A DNA stretch of 64,000 nt, taken from assembly GCA_008828725.1 (NCBI GenBank), contig MEHQ01003238.1:438166-502165 (forward strand), read 5' to 3'. The notes below the pieces were generated by a model. That model did not search any database. It saw nothing but the letters and a program-made list of their open reading frames with translations, and was not told the origin of the DNA. Below, piece after piece: positions 1-20,859 of this stretch (the first letter of the stretch is position 1; each line of letters begins with the position of its first letter). This DNA comes from Saccharina japonica (lineage: Eukaryota; Sar; Phaeophyceae; Laminariales; Laminariaceae). The position numbers and the translations under genes are program-made.

Positions 1-3000
1 GCCGCAACACAAGGGTCGTTGTTGAGCGGGCGGATCGCTCGTTCGATAACCGATTCCCAATACGATATTGTGAGGGATGTGAGGCCTGTGCTGCTTTTCG
101 CGGTAACCGTCGCGGATTAACATGCGGTGTGATGGTAGTGACAGGGAATCTCAATCTTGATACTGTAGCAGGCACACCCCCAAGAGAGGATGTTGAATGA
201 CGGGTTCTGTGAGAGAAACAATCATGCTGACCAGCTAGAAAATTAACCTCGCACCTCGCTTTCCACTGGTCGTACTGCAGTTGAAACCGCGGAGAAATCG
301 GGTGATTTTTTTGTCGCGGGTCAGAGCCCCACAAACCCGTAGGCTGTCGCAGTGCTCCGGCTATCGCCCTCGAGATGGCCCTCCTCAGCTTCGAAGAACT
401 GCTCCGCACACGAATGCTCCGCACATGAATGAGCGACGCTCCGGTTGAATGGATCGCGCAGGAGCATACTACTGTAGAAAACACACATGTGACAGCCAAA
501 ACAGCACCATTCTAGCCGTTAAATGGTGTTTGATGGTACCAAACGCAGCGAAAGCCTCGGTAGCGCCTAGTTGGAGGGGGGGACGAATGTTTCGCACCCC
601 CTACAATGGTCGGATGCGGTACGCTCTCTCGCCGGGGCGACGTTACACTGGCCGCTACTCGTCCCGCCGGGAGCAGCAGTCGGTCTCGGCACCGGGATAC
701 TTTCGAAGACGTCGATCGCTGCTTGTCCCGCGTGTCGCTACAGCACAGGGAGGGGCAGCTTGCTTTTGGGTGGTACCCCTTGCCAATACGTGCTATATAC
801 GTAGGCGTCTTCAACATTTATGTGCCAAAGAAGGGACAGTTGCCTCTGTCAACCAAATACGCCGATGTCGTTATTGTCGGAGTGGTGATCACGGCCTATC
901 TTCTGTGCACCCCTTTCATTTCTCTGCGGTCGGAAACGTGGTGGCGGAAACTGCCACGTGAGGTGAGCAGTTACAGTGTGCCATTGGGCGAGAAGGGGTC
1001 ATATCAATGCCGGCTCGGCAGCCGCTGGCGGTCGGATTGCAGCCAAGGAGTAGCGTATCATGTCGTACTTTCCACAAAATCCGTCGGGCTTCATCAAGTG
1101 CGACGAATCCTAGTGGCTTGAGAGGCAATGCATGGACTCTTGACCGGCCTTGTACGATCGCACCAGCTTAGGTTTGCCTACAACTGGGTTGGGGAGTTCC
1201 TGCGTCCCCGTATACGCACCTCAATGTGACCGTAAAGGCCGGAGAGATCGTACCCCAAAGTGTTCGTGTGCGTCCGTAGGGAGAAGGGCAGAGGTAGTCG
1301 TGCGTATCCCTATGCCTTGACGGAGAACATTGCTCGACCATGGGGCTATATTCCCGCGGGGGGTAGGAGGTGACAATAATAGCAGGAGGTGACCATTGCC
1401 GAAGAAGAGTGGCTGACGCACGGTGGTCCGCACCCGATGGTGGTAAAACACATACCAGCATAGAGTGGCAACCCGTGCGGCCGTCTTCGCGAAGAAAGGG
1501 AGCGGCACGACCAACCTTATGCTATTCCTGGTATACCACTGAGCTAACCCTGCTGCGGCCGTTTTCGTGAAAAACGGGGGCTTCGAAGCCAATGTTATTG
1601 CGACGGCCACGATTATTGCGCTGCAGTCTTGGCGAGGAATGCGAGCTGCAAGGTAGTCGGCACCCGGCGGTGACAGTTTGGTGCGGCGTGACAGTTTGAT
1701 GCGGCAGCCCTTGCGGCTGATTTCGCGAGAATGATATCTGAAAGGTTGCCCACATGCGGCGGCCAAATAATGCGCTGTACCCTTACAAAATGGCTACCAT
1801 GACGACAGGTAGGGTGCGGGATCTACTGTACTGATAACATAAAAAGTAGAAGGCGTACGTAGTCGTATCGACTGTCAGTGATTGGAACTTGAGCTCGAGA
1901 TATTTCAAGACTACTGTACATATACTCCACTATATGTGCCGTCTGTCTCTTAATTGCTGGCGATAGTAAGGGCCGCGCAGCCGAGCTGCACACACACATA
2001 GGCAACGGCTGAGGTAGGTATGCTTCATTTTAAGATCGGAGCTTCGATCGCCACAACAATGGCGACGGCGAGACATCACCCGTTATGGATGGATGGACCC
2101 CCCCTCCCCCCCCTTAGTCGCAACGTCGAGAGCCATACCATACGTTGGAGGCATATTGTCGAACTGGGGATCATCACAACGTACGCGCCTTCACGATATG
2201 TAACGGACAGGGTTCAATGAGAAGATACCGTTGTGATGGTTTTCAGCCTGATAACGTGTCCTCAACGTATCGTAGGTTATGTAAGGTGTGACCAGGGGAT
2301 GCGTTGTTTTTCCGTAACGCCTGCGTTCTCCTGGACCAATGACGAGAGAGTAAAACGTACCAGGGTATACTGGTACTCATCGTGGCCACTTCGTTCCAGC
2401 ACAGGAGTATGAGTAGCCACTCACACCAAACTTACTTACAGTCGTCACAGCGAGTACATCCATCCATGCATGCATGCAGCGGTTTGAACGCACATTCGCG
2501 AGAGGGCTCGTACTCTATACGCAGAGGACGGGCACCACAAGGAGGTGCGTAAATGGCTTCCTGCTGATGCCGACAATGCCAACATGTGAAAAATGTATGA
2601 ATGATCTCTCCCTACGTTGCAAGCCGTTACGGCACGAGGTACTGCTGTTGTTGTACTCGTACTGCAGTATCTACGGGCTGTAGATGTGGGAGGAGGGGCG
2701 GGAGGACACTCTTCTTGTTCTTTGGTTTTCCATTAATTTGATCAGTCGATACCCAGCTCTGCTGCAAGCTGCGTGCTAATAACGCTGGGTGGTACATCGG
2801 CTGCACGTTTTTTACATACTCGTATAGATCAGTATCCCTCAATAGGTCGACGACCTCCTCCGTGGGTGCGTGTGTGTAATCTGATCGTTCGTCGGAACAA
2901 GATCGTGCGCTATTTTTTGTTGTCCAGGTGCAACACACCTCTACTTTTTTGGTGTAAACCTCGTGTACGCCGTGTAAAACAGTTGTACAAAGCAATAGCA

Positions 3001-4462
3001 AAAACATGCATGCGTCGTCGAGATCTACTCCTGTATACGAAGCGGCACGGACCCGGCATCGCGGCATGAAATGAATGATCGAATCACACGATCACAGCAC
3101 ACAACGACGTCAACAACAACAAAAAGAACAAACAGTAAAACAGAGAGACGAATAGACCGGCAATCCACCAATGAGCGACGGCCAGCACAGATCTCGGTAA
3201 AATAAAAAATCATGGAACTCCAACGAACAATGTTGAGTCCTGCAGTGGGCAGCTACTGGGATAAAATATCGTGGGTGGAGAAAAGAATCTGCTCGATTTC
3301 AGAGCACACGTGAGACCGACCGAAAACTGAGAACATCCGCGCTCCCGAGCCCCTGCCAAGTCGAACAGGAGCCCGAGCAGTGCACAGGAGACAGGAGTCC
3401 TTGTCTGGTGGGGGTAGGTGAGTAAGCCGCTGGTCGCACTCACGGGGACGGACGGCGTTTGACGTGTTTTTTTCTTCTCTAGACGAGTGATACCGAAGAG
3501 TATATATACCTGGTAGGCATTCCTGGAGGGATGGTCAGAGAGAGCCCTCGGCGGAAACGAGCGGGATGCCCATTCCCTGCAGGGCCAACGTGGCGTGGCC
3601 GTGCCAGAAGCGTGACTGCTGCAGCTAGACATGTAGATGCGGGATGGGACCGGGACCGGGATCGCCATTATTCTAGTGCTCAATCCATTTAGTTGGCCTT
3701 GGCTTTAGCTTAGCAGACACCCGCAGACCCTCATCTGTGCTTCGCAGAGATCTTGGAATTGGCGGGAAGCCGGGGCAGGGACGGCGAGCGTGGGACGCCA
3801 GGGACTCTACGCCTGCTGCGGCGTGGCAAGCCCGAGGGCGTTTGAAATTAGCGGCAGGGGGGTGTTTCGCCCCATTTCCGCCGCGAATGGAACAACTCGT
3901 GTTTTTGTTGTTGGAAAAGCACGAAAAACAAGAACACACCCGAAATCGTACATAGAGAGACGACGTGTCGTCTGTTTTCTTCGAGGGGCTGCTTTCTTTT
4001 TGCCAGTCAAAAGACATTTTCCGCAGCAGTTCGAAAGAAAGTGAATCAGAACATGAGAAGAGATACGTACTGTAGAGAACAGAGCGAATCGAACCCTTGA
4101 GGCATTGTTGCTCAAGCAAGCAATCCCGGTGACTCTCTCTCTAGGGTGTACGTCACCCTCGAACGGCCGAGAACAGTCAGTCCCCAGCAGCAGGTTGCAG
4201 AGGCTATGCTTGCACCGAGCAGGTGGCCTGGCCTCCAGGGGCGGAGCTGGTCGCCCCCCCTCCCTCCCCCTGTACCTTCTGATATTGTGCGGAGAGTCCG
4301 CCGATGGTCATTATAATCTCTCCGTCCTCTCTTCCACTTCGTACTCCTATTAATAGTAAACGTACTCGTGCGGCGTGTGGCTGTCCTGCCCAACGCTTGT
4401 CTGTCAGTAGACTTGATTGTTCTGCGTGCTGTGCCCGCTTTTGCTCCTTACTAGGCGGAACC
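1..4462. other. Region upstream of ARF with no recognised gene
   Basis: I see no supportable gene here. Open frames up to 181 codons occur on both strands, but none resembles a known family and overlapping frames are equally open, as expected by chance in moderately GC-rich DNA. A tRNA-like A-box lies on the minus strand near 1520-1560 without a matching B-box. The GC-rich stretch at about 3700-3860 and the sequence up to 4462 could contain the ARF promoter and 5' UTR, but no TATA box or initiator can be assigned with confidence. Confidence 0.5.
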
Positions 4463-14076
<9,614 letters not shown>

Positions 14077-14199
14077 GTTTGCCGAGGGGGAGAGAAGAGT
14101 CTTGGGGCTGTGGAAGGAGGATGGAGCGAGGGAGGGAGGGAGGGCTGTCAATCCACCCTCGTTGGTCATAGGTTGATGCTTGCGGTGTAGTCGGGCTGC

Positions 14200-14520
14200 T
14201 GGGAGAAAGAAGGATTCGCTTTAGGGTTTGGTCGTCATATTACCCCCCCCCCACCCCTGAACATATCGGCTTGGAAATAGCTGCCTAGATTCGCTTCCGG
14301 TGCGTGGTCGTCTTATTCCCCCCCCCCCCCCACTGAACCATCCCGACTTGGAGGTAGCTGCTGGCAGAATGATTATGCTTCGGGATTTGTTCATCGCATC
14401 CCCTCCCCCTGAACATGATCGACTTGGAATGCTATAGTTTCTGGAGAAGGTTCACTTCCGGGGTTAGTTCGTCTTAATTTATTCCCTCCCCACCCACCCC
14501 CCCCCTGAGGCTTGGAGGCA
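14200..14520 (+). repeat. ~85-bp tandem repeat with poly-C tracts, 3' of ARF
   Basis: Four degenerate units each have a gattcgctt or gttcacttc block, a g-ttcgtc block, a run of 5-14 C and then ctgaac...gacttgga. It begins about 125 bp after the ARF stop codon. Confidence 0.8.
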
Positions 14521-16550
14521 TTTTTTTGTAAGTTGATCGTCCAACATATTTTCGGAGTTGGTTGGCGCTGTAGGCGGTGGGGAGGCAGGCAGGCGGGTGG
14601 GCGGGCGTTGGCAAGGTCCCACGGGAGGGAGGGAGATCACGACCAGGCGTAACTCGTAGCACTCCTCGACGCGGTGTTGGCAGTATATTCGGTGCGACAA
14701 TCTGTGAGGGGACGCCAGGGAAGGGAAGGGGGGAGGGAGGGGTAGTGATGCGTGAGCTTGCCTCAACACCCGCAGCGCCAGCGGATGAGACATGTGCCTT
14801 GTACGCGCTGCCCGTTTTTTGCATGGCGCTCGAGCAAAGACTTATTTTGCCACCCATTCGTGGCACGAGCTGATAATTATTTTTTTTAGGGAGGAACAAC
14901 GCAGATGTCACTTCGAGGAGGATGGGTGGATGAGTGGGATGGATGCCCGGCGTGATTAGGGGGGAATCGCGGCCTATTATCCCTGTTGGTGACACGAGAC
15001 GCGGAAAGTCTCCTGCCGCTGTAATGAGACTGCAAGGGGATGGGGAGGGGGAAGGAATGGGAGGGGGGGGCTGTGTGGGATGATTTTTTGGAGTTTTCTC
15101 CGCTGTGGACGCACATAATCCCAGCATGATGGCGTTGAAACAGTGGAAACTCGCAGGGGGGGGGGGGGTGGTATACGTTAGGGCGAGGCGAAAGGGGGCG
15201 GGGTTGGGAACTGGACGTCACTTTATTGTGTTATATAAGGCCTGGGTGGGCGTGTACGTACTAGCCTTGGCGTGGCGCGGCTGTAAATCCTCGAGGATCG
15301 ATGTGGCCACCTTTGGTCGTGTTGATGTTTTGGTGGCATGGGAAATGACAGCGCCGGAGTCAAAAATGCATCCATCCGTCCATCCTGTTTTTGCAGCGCT
15401 TGGAGGGGGGGGGAGCTCTGGAAGGCGGCCCCTCTCGGCTTCTCGTAACTTGTAGTCTTGAGAGGATATGTATTTTGTTTCGAACAGCCTGCCCGGTCCG
15501 ACCTGTCTTCATTGACTCTTTCCCTTCCAACACTGTGTTGTAACTGCCTTCCTTCCCTTTTGCCTGTGCGTGTAGCTGAGACACTTGGGTATCATATCAT
15601 GCCGTTTTTTTGTGTCCACTGTTTGGTCAAGGAGGTGGAAAAAAATCAAGGTTACTTGCGTCATAAAGACTGAACTTTCTTCGTGTCGCACATAACAAAG
15701 GAATCGAGGATTGTGACTAAAAAACGTACCTATTTCGCGAATTGTGATCCATGATTTATTTATTTTTAACTCGAGAAGAATTGGTAAAGACGATTCGTAA
15801 GAAGGAAAATCGTTTTTTTGCGTTTTTTTTTTAAATGACGTCAATAACTACTGTATTGACCAACAATCGTGATTTTTTGTACGAGTAGGTTGGGTTTTTT
15901 TGCGTTCGGTACGTATGATAGGAACCTCCGATTACTGATGCAGTGAACCTTTTTCGACATGATCGTGGTGTGTACGGTAAGGTAACTACTGCTGCTGTTG
16001 TGAAACGCCTTCGATTGGCGGATGGCTGTGTGAGGTGATTGCTGTGGTATTCTGTATACACCTCTCGCCACTAAATCCTCATGTTCATGTGCTGCGTGCA
16101 CTCGTAGTGTCGCGCTCCGTCCGTCCATTTATTATATGTTGAAACCGGTCTGAATCTCCTTTATTTAGTAGGCTTTTCAGTGTTTCTTCCAAGCATTTAT
16201 TTCTTCATTCACCAGCATTTATTTCGCCTTGGCGGCGTTGGCGGCGTGAAAAAAAACTTTCAGGATGATGACACATTATTCGGCGAGATACACATGTAGC
16301 AATCTACGTACGTACGCAGCTTCGAGAGCTCACGTAGCCAACGATTGGAAATGGTTCCTTCTTGGCATCGAGTCGAAACCAAAACTACAGTAGTCGGCCG
16401 TGTTGCTGCTTCCACATTTCGTTTCATTTTTTACTCCGTTCTCCTTTCATCCCATACATTATCACCCTTCTCGCTCCTGCTGGTCCTCCTGGTAGTAACA
16501 CAGATCCGGGGTCACAAAGTGGCTTCTTCTCCATCCCCCCTACGACGGTA

Positions 16551-16625
16551 CCACTGTCCTGAAATATAAGCACCTTTTGATTATTACTATCCAATCAAAA
16601 CGGTGCTTATATTTCGGGATAGTGG
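16551..16625. repeat. 75-bp near-perfect hairpin inserted in SINE copy A
   Basis: The arm ccactgtcctgaaatataag with caccttttgatt faces its near-complementary partner across a loop of about 10 bp. A single arm, tgcttatatttcgggaca, recurs near 59530. Copies B and C lack this segment, so it was probably inserted later. Confidence 0.75.
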
Positions 16626-16699
16626 TATATATTATACATACGTGCCTTGCATGTTCATCGCGAGAAGAGTTCGGCACTTTCTTCCCTCGTCGAATTGTG

Positions 16700-16800
16700 C
16701 CTTCCCACGCTACAAGATCGAAGTATTACACTCAGCTAGCAAAGATGAGTTTCGACGAAATCCTCGAGCTCACAGCTATTGTTTTTTAATTTGTTAAATA
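16700..16800 (+). repeat. Dispersed module sharing a peptide-coding pattern with 48814-48925
   Basis: The plus strand here and the minus strand at 48925-48814 share gatcgaagtattacactcag, ctagcaaaga and gtttcgacgaaatcctc. Both translate in the same frame to SKYYTQLAK followed by SFDEIL. In SINE copy A the module is extra relative to copy B. Its function is unknown. Confidence 0.7.
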
Positions 16801-17499
16801 TAATAGGCGCTCTCCACAAAAAAAAACTCCCTAAGGAATCAGTACGGACACTGGTTATTATGCTGATGTGCTGTAGTCGTAGGTAGAAAGCACGGATTCA
16901 TGTGAAGACAGCACGCATACGGAGACTCGAACCCTCGACCTCGGCCTTATTGGTAGTATTCGAGGTTAACCACTAGACCACCGGGGCGACCGGTTAGGAC
17001 AATAGTTCCCCCAAGTAAAGTGAACTCCGGGGGTTTCCTCTATCTAAACTGTCGGCGGAACGTCCAGCCCACAAACAACGAAGCAATACGCTGGGGAGCA
17101 AGCAGCACGTTCGAGTAAAAATGACCAATCAGAAAACTGGGGGCACGAAATCCCTTTCTCTCTACTCGTAGTCCATCATTGTTACGTACTCATCCTGACA
17201 TCGAGTTAAAAAAGGTAAGCGCTCGGCCATTGGCTTCGTCCTGGGTGGTCTGGTGGTTTAACCTCGAATATACATCTATGTATGTAGCGTTGACGTCAGG
17301 GTTTTTTTTTGGCGGCGGCGTGTTTCAACTTTTGCTATTCGCTTTTTTTTGTTACTTCAGCTGGAGAGCCTACCGGTAATCGCCTCACCCTTAAGGAATA
17401 ATAGGGGCGGATATGGCGATCAGGGTGGTGGTGGTCGATGTTCCATGACATCAAAAGCGTACCGTCAAGAGCGCTAAGTATAGTGTACCGATAAGAGCG

Positions 17500-18700
17500 C
17501 TAAGTTCGCATAAGGAAAAGGGTGTGCGATCGTTTATCAGCGCTCATTTTCGCGACAACGCTATCATAAGGGTGCTAAAAACCGAACATTATATTTCCGG
17601 AAGGCTCTGGACCAGATCTTTCCGAAAACGCCTTGTTCGGTATTGAAAACCTTCCCCTTCTGGAAAAATCAAGCGCTGAAAAACGATCGCACCCACCCCT
17701 GTGCGAATTCAACGTTCTTTCAACGGTATTCCGATATTTGGTCTCCTCGAGAAGGGTAAGGGTGCTACGTAACGTCGAACATTTTATGTTCGGGAGGCTC
17801 TGGACCAGATCTTTCCGAAAACGCCTTGTTCGGTTTTGAAAACCTTCCCGTTCTGGAAAAATCGAGCGCTGAAAAACGATCGCACCCACCCATGTGCGAA
17901 CTCAACGTTCTTTCAACGGTATTCCGAGATTTGCTCTCCTCGAGAAGGGTAAGGGTGCTACGTAACGTCGAACATTATATGTTCGGAAGGCTCTGGACCA
18001 GGTATTTCCGAAAACGTCTTGTTCGGTTTTGAAAACCTTTCCGTTCTGGAAGAAACCAGCGTCGGAAAACGATCGCACCCCTGTGCAAACTCAGCGCTCT
18101 GTACGGTATTCGGAGATTTGCTCCCCTCGACAACGATAAGGGTGCTACGTAACGTCGAACATTTTTTATGTTCGGGAGGCTCTCGACCAGATATTTCCGA
18201 AAACGTCTGGTTCGGTTTTGAAAACCTTTCCGTTCTGGAAGAGGCGAGCGTCGGAAAACGATCGCACCCCTGTGCAAACTCAATGCTCTGTACGGTATTC
18301 GGAGATTTGCTCTCCTCGACAACGATAAGGGTGCTAAAGTCGAACATTTTTTATGTTCGGGAGGCTCTCGACCAGATATTTCCGAAAACGTCTTGTTCGG
18401 TTTTGAAAACTTTTCCGTTCTGGAAGAAGCGAGCGTCGGAAAACGATCGCACCCCTGTGCAAACTCAGCGCTCTGTACGGTATTCGGAGATTTGCTCTCC
18501 TCGACAACGATAAGGGTGCTAAAGTCGAACATGTTTATGTTCGGGAGGCTCTCGACCAGATATTTCCGAAAACATCTTGTTCGGTATTGAAAACCTTCCC
18601 GTTCTGAAATAATCGAGCGCTGAAAAACGATCGCACCCCTGTACGAACTGGACGCTCTTTACGGTATTCGGAGATTTGCTCTCCTCGATTCCGGGTGGTG
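17500..18700 (+). repeat. ~185-194-bp satellite, six tandem copies
   Basis: The block aaaacgatcgcaccc recurs at about 17680, 17874, 18067, 18255, 18440 and 18626. Each unit also carries tgttcgggaggctct, gaccagat-tttccgaaaac, cttgttcggt and gttctgga. Long open frames on both strands inside the array are by-products of the repeat. A rearranged relic lies at 7040-7225. Confidence 0.92.
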
Positions 18701-19959
18701 CGTGTCCTTCCACTACAAGGCACTGATATACGTAGAGTGATACTGGTGTACCTGGTGTAGACTTGCCAGCCGAAAACTAGATTCAGGGGGTCTTGGATAG
18801 GCCCTTCCAGGCATGCCATTAATAGTTTGCTGCTACGGTTCTCCTTGGGGACAATGAGAGCACTGCTCGTATGTTTGTGCGTGCTGTTTTGAATCAGATT
18901 ATCGTGTACCTGGTATATACGTACTTCGTGGGACAGCAGGTATGTAGTAGGAAGTGACGTAGTGACCTCGTCCTGCAATCAAAGATGAGCAATAAAACAC
19001 GGAATTAAGTCGCAACAACTACGTACGTACCGACTGTATCCAAAAATAATATATCCACCCTCCACTCCACACAAAGCGACGCATACGGGCTCGAACCAGG
19101 TGAAACTGTCGTGATACCTAAACAAATCAGCCAACACTACGTATGCTTTCGCAACGAATCAAAGCCAAAACAAACGATGTTCCTCAACGACTCAGTCAAA
19201 ACAAAACAACGGCTTTTCTCATACGAATTCAGCTTCACAAACAACCCGGATTTTTTCTCAAACGAGAGGTCAAAGCCAACAAACAACCTGGACTTCTCAA
19301 CAAAACAGCTACGAAGCAATCCGACTTCTAACCGAATCGAAATCCAACAACCAAACAGAAATCACCAGGAATTTATCTACCCCTACGGAACGGGCATTTC
19401 CACTAGTATACGTAACCTGCCTGCCTACTGTGGGAAGATTGCTCCCTTCCCCTTTCCTTAGGCCTCTTTTTTCTCCTGGTTCTTGGCGATATCCTATTGG
19501 CCTGGCCCAATTCCGCAAAAAAAACCGGGAGGGGCCGGCGCGGGGGTGGGGGGGGGGGGGGGGGGGGGGGGCGAGGGATAAAGACATTAAAAAAAAAAAT
19601 GCTAGGAGACACCGGTTACCGCTCGCTGGCAACGTTTCACACATCGGATATGACCTCTTATGGGACTACAGAGAGAAAATGTGACCAACCAAAAAGACGA
19701 ATTCAGCATCGTCCACGCGAAGAGCAGGGAGGGGTGCACCGAAACATTCTTGGAGGCTCCTACGGACTGGAAGAGCTCTCTCTCTGAACCCCAAAAGCGG
19801 AAATACAAAACAAAATCAAGATCAACAATCCCATGGCCTACTGTAGTAAAAATAAACAACTCTAAACTCGTTTGGGCTGGTCCGTGCTGCTTGCTTGCTT
19901 TTTTGCCCGGTTACTTGGCCCGGGTGGCTAACTTTTTTCTTCTTCAGGTTTCAAAAGTT

Positions 19960-20240
19960 TTTTTTTTTCAAGTTCTTCGTTCTTGCCAGGTGGCTACGTA
20001 CGACCAGTTTGGGTACGAGGAAAGAACGCTACGAAGCTTCCGAGAGTTTTTTTGTTTCTTTTGTTTTATGTTTTTCGTTCTCGCCAGGTGGCTACGTGCG
20101 AGCAGCTGGGTATGATACGAGGAAAGAACGTCTGCTGTGTTCTCCCTTTTTTAGCTTGTGACACCCCCGGGAATTCCACGTCAGCCACAATGGCGAGGGG
20201 GAACCTTGTACAGCGGATAATATTGTAGAACATGAATATA
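19960..20240 (+). repeat. Dispersed repeat, partly duplicated in tandem
   Basis: Two adjacent copies of a block with gccaggtggctacgt...acgaggaaagaacg occur at about 19975-20030 and 20080-20130. They are followed by acacccccgggaattcca, ccacaatgg and ggggaaccttgta. The second half recurs inside the element at 21168-21789 and, inverted, at 9340-9425. Confidence 0.75.
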
Positions 20241-20859
20241 ATTCCAACGATAAGTAAGGCATGCCTTATAAGACATATACCTTATTGGGTAGTTCCTCGG
20301 CTATCATAAGGAGCCCACCCCATCAGTCAGAAACGTTTTTGATAAAATTTTGTCAAAAAAATGCTACGAGTATCGCTAGCGTAGTACGGGTCCAATCGTC
20401 CACATCAACCACTACCCCTTGTTGAGACGTAGGGAAGCAGGTGTGCGCGCATCAAAACGATGACACACACATGCATGCTGCACGCGCTGTCTGCCTAGAC
20501 GGTTGATGAGACCGCCCTACTTGTCGTTATTTAGGCATACCTGAGTCTTGAATCATTTTTTTATTAGTACTGCACTGTACAAAAAGCTGAAGATGACTCT
20601 AATTCCAAGTGTTTTGTCCCCACAATGGGACCTCAGTCCGAAAATTCAAAAAAACGGGTCAAACAGAGCTAAGAAGAGCACAGACAGCGACTGAACAAGG
20701 CATGGTGTTAAAAGGGCTGAGAACATCAGACCTCTACATTGAACAAGGCAAGACCAGACAACGCACTGACCCAAGGCATGTCGTAAGTAGGGCGGGCGCA
20801 TACGTGCTGCATGTTTTCGCAAGGGGAAACGCAAGCAAACATATATAGCTAGACCACAC

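Larger units (their letters stand above)
16420..16995 (-). mobile_element. tRNA-derived SINE, copy A (minus orientation, carries insertions)
   Basis: The minus-strand head at about 16992-16912 is tRNA-like: ggtggtctagtggtta acts as A-box and gagggttcgagtctcc as B-box/T-arm. The body then matches copies B and C, with blocks such as gacgagggaagaaagtgc, tctcgcgat and ttgtgaccccggatctg. The tail is only weakly A-rich (taaaaaatgaaacgaaatg). Compared with copy B, this copy has two extra modules: a 75-bp hairpin (16551-16625) and a segment shared with 48814-48925. No protein is encoded; such SINEs depend on a LINE's machinery. Confidence 0.75.
14077..20859. other. Convergent intergenic region between ARF (+) and the lipoyl-like gene (-)
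   Basis: This should hold the ARF 3' UTR and the unidentified 3' exon(s) and 3' UTR of the minus-strand gene. I found no convincing coding exon. Contents are a poly-C tandem array (14200-14520), G-rich low complexity (14570-15170), a SINE copy (16420-16995), the ~190-bp satellite (17500-18700), a poly-G tract near 19546-19571 and dispersed repeats (19960-20240). Confidence 0.6.

Noticed and set aside
1515-1560. tRNA-like A-box (gttagctcagtggtatacc on the minus strand)
   Set aside because: No T-arm/B-box at the expected distance and no cloverleaf could be drawn; not called as a tRNA gene.
1221-1766. 181-codon minus-strand frame near the left end
   Set aside because: No family resemblance, atypical composition and competing open frames on the other strand; chance is the simpler explanation.
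14474-15127. 217-codon Pro/Ser-rich minus-strand frame
   Set aside because: Arises from G-rich low-complexity sequence; no conserved segment and no suitable splice partners for the lipoyl-like gene were found.
16912-16995. Stand-alone tRNA gene on the minus strand
   Set aside because: The anticodon arm does not fold and the same tRNA-like head is joined to a repeated body here and at 58.1 kb, so it is a SINE head.
17958-18590. Open frames of 129-185 codons on both strands
   Set aside because: They are by-products of the ~190-bp satellite; the period is not a multiple of three, so the frame shifts between units.
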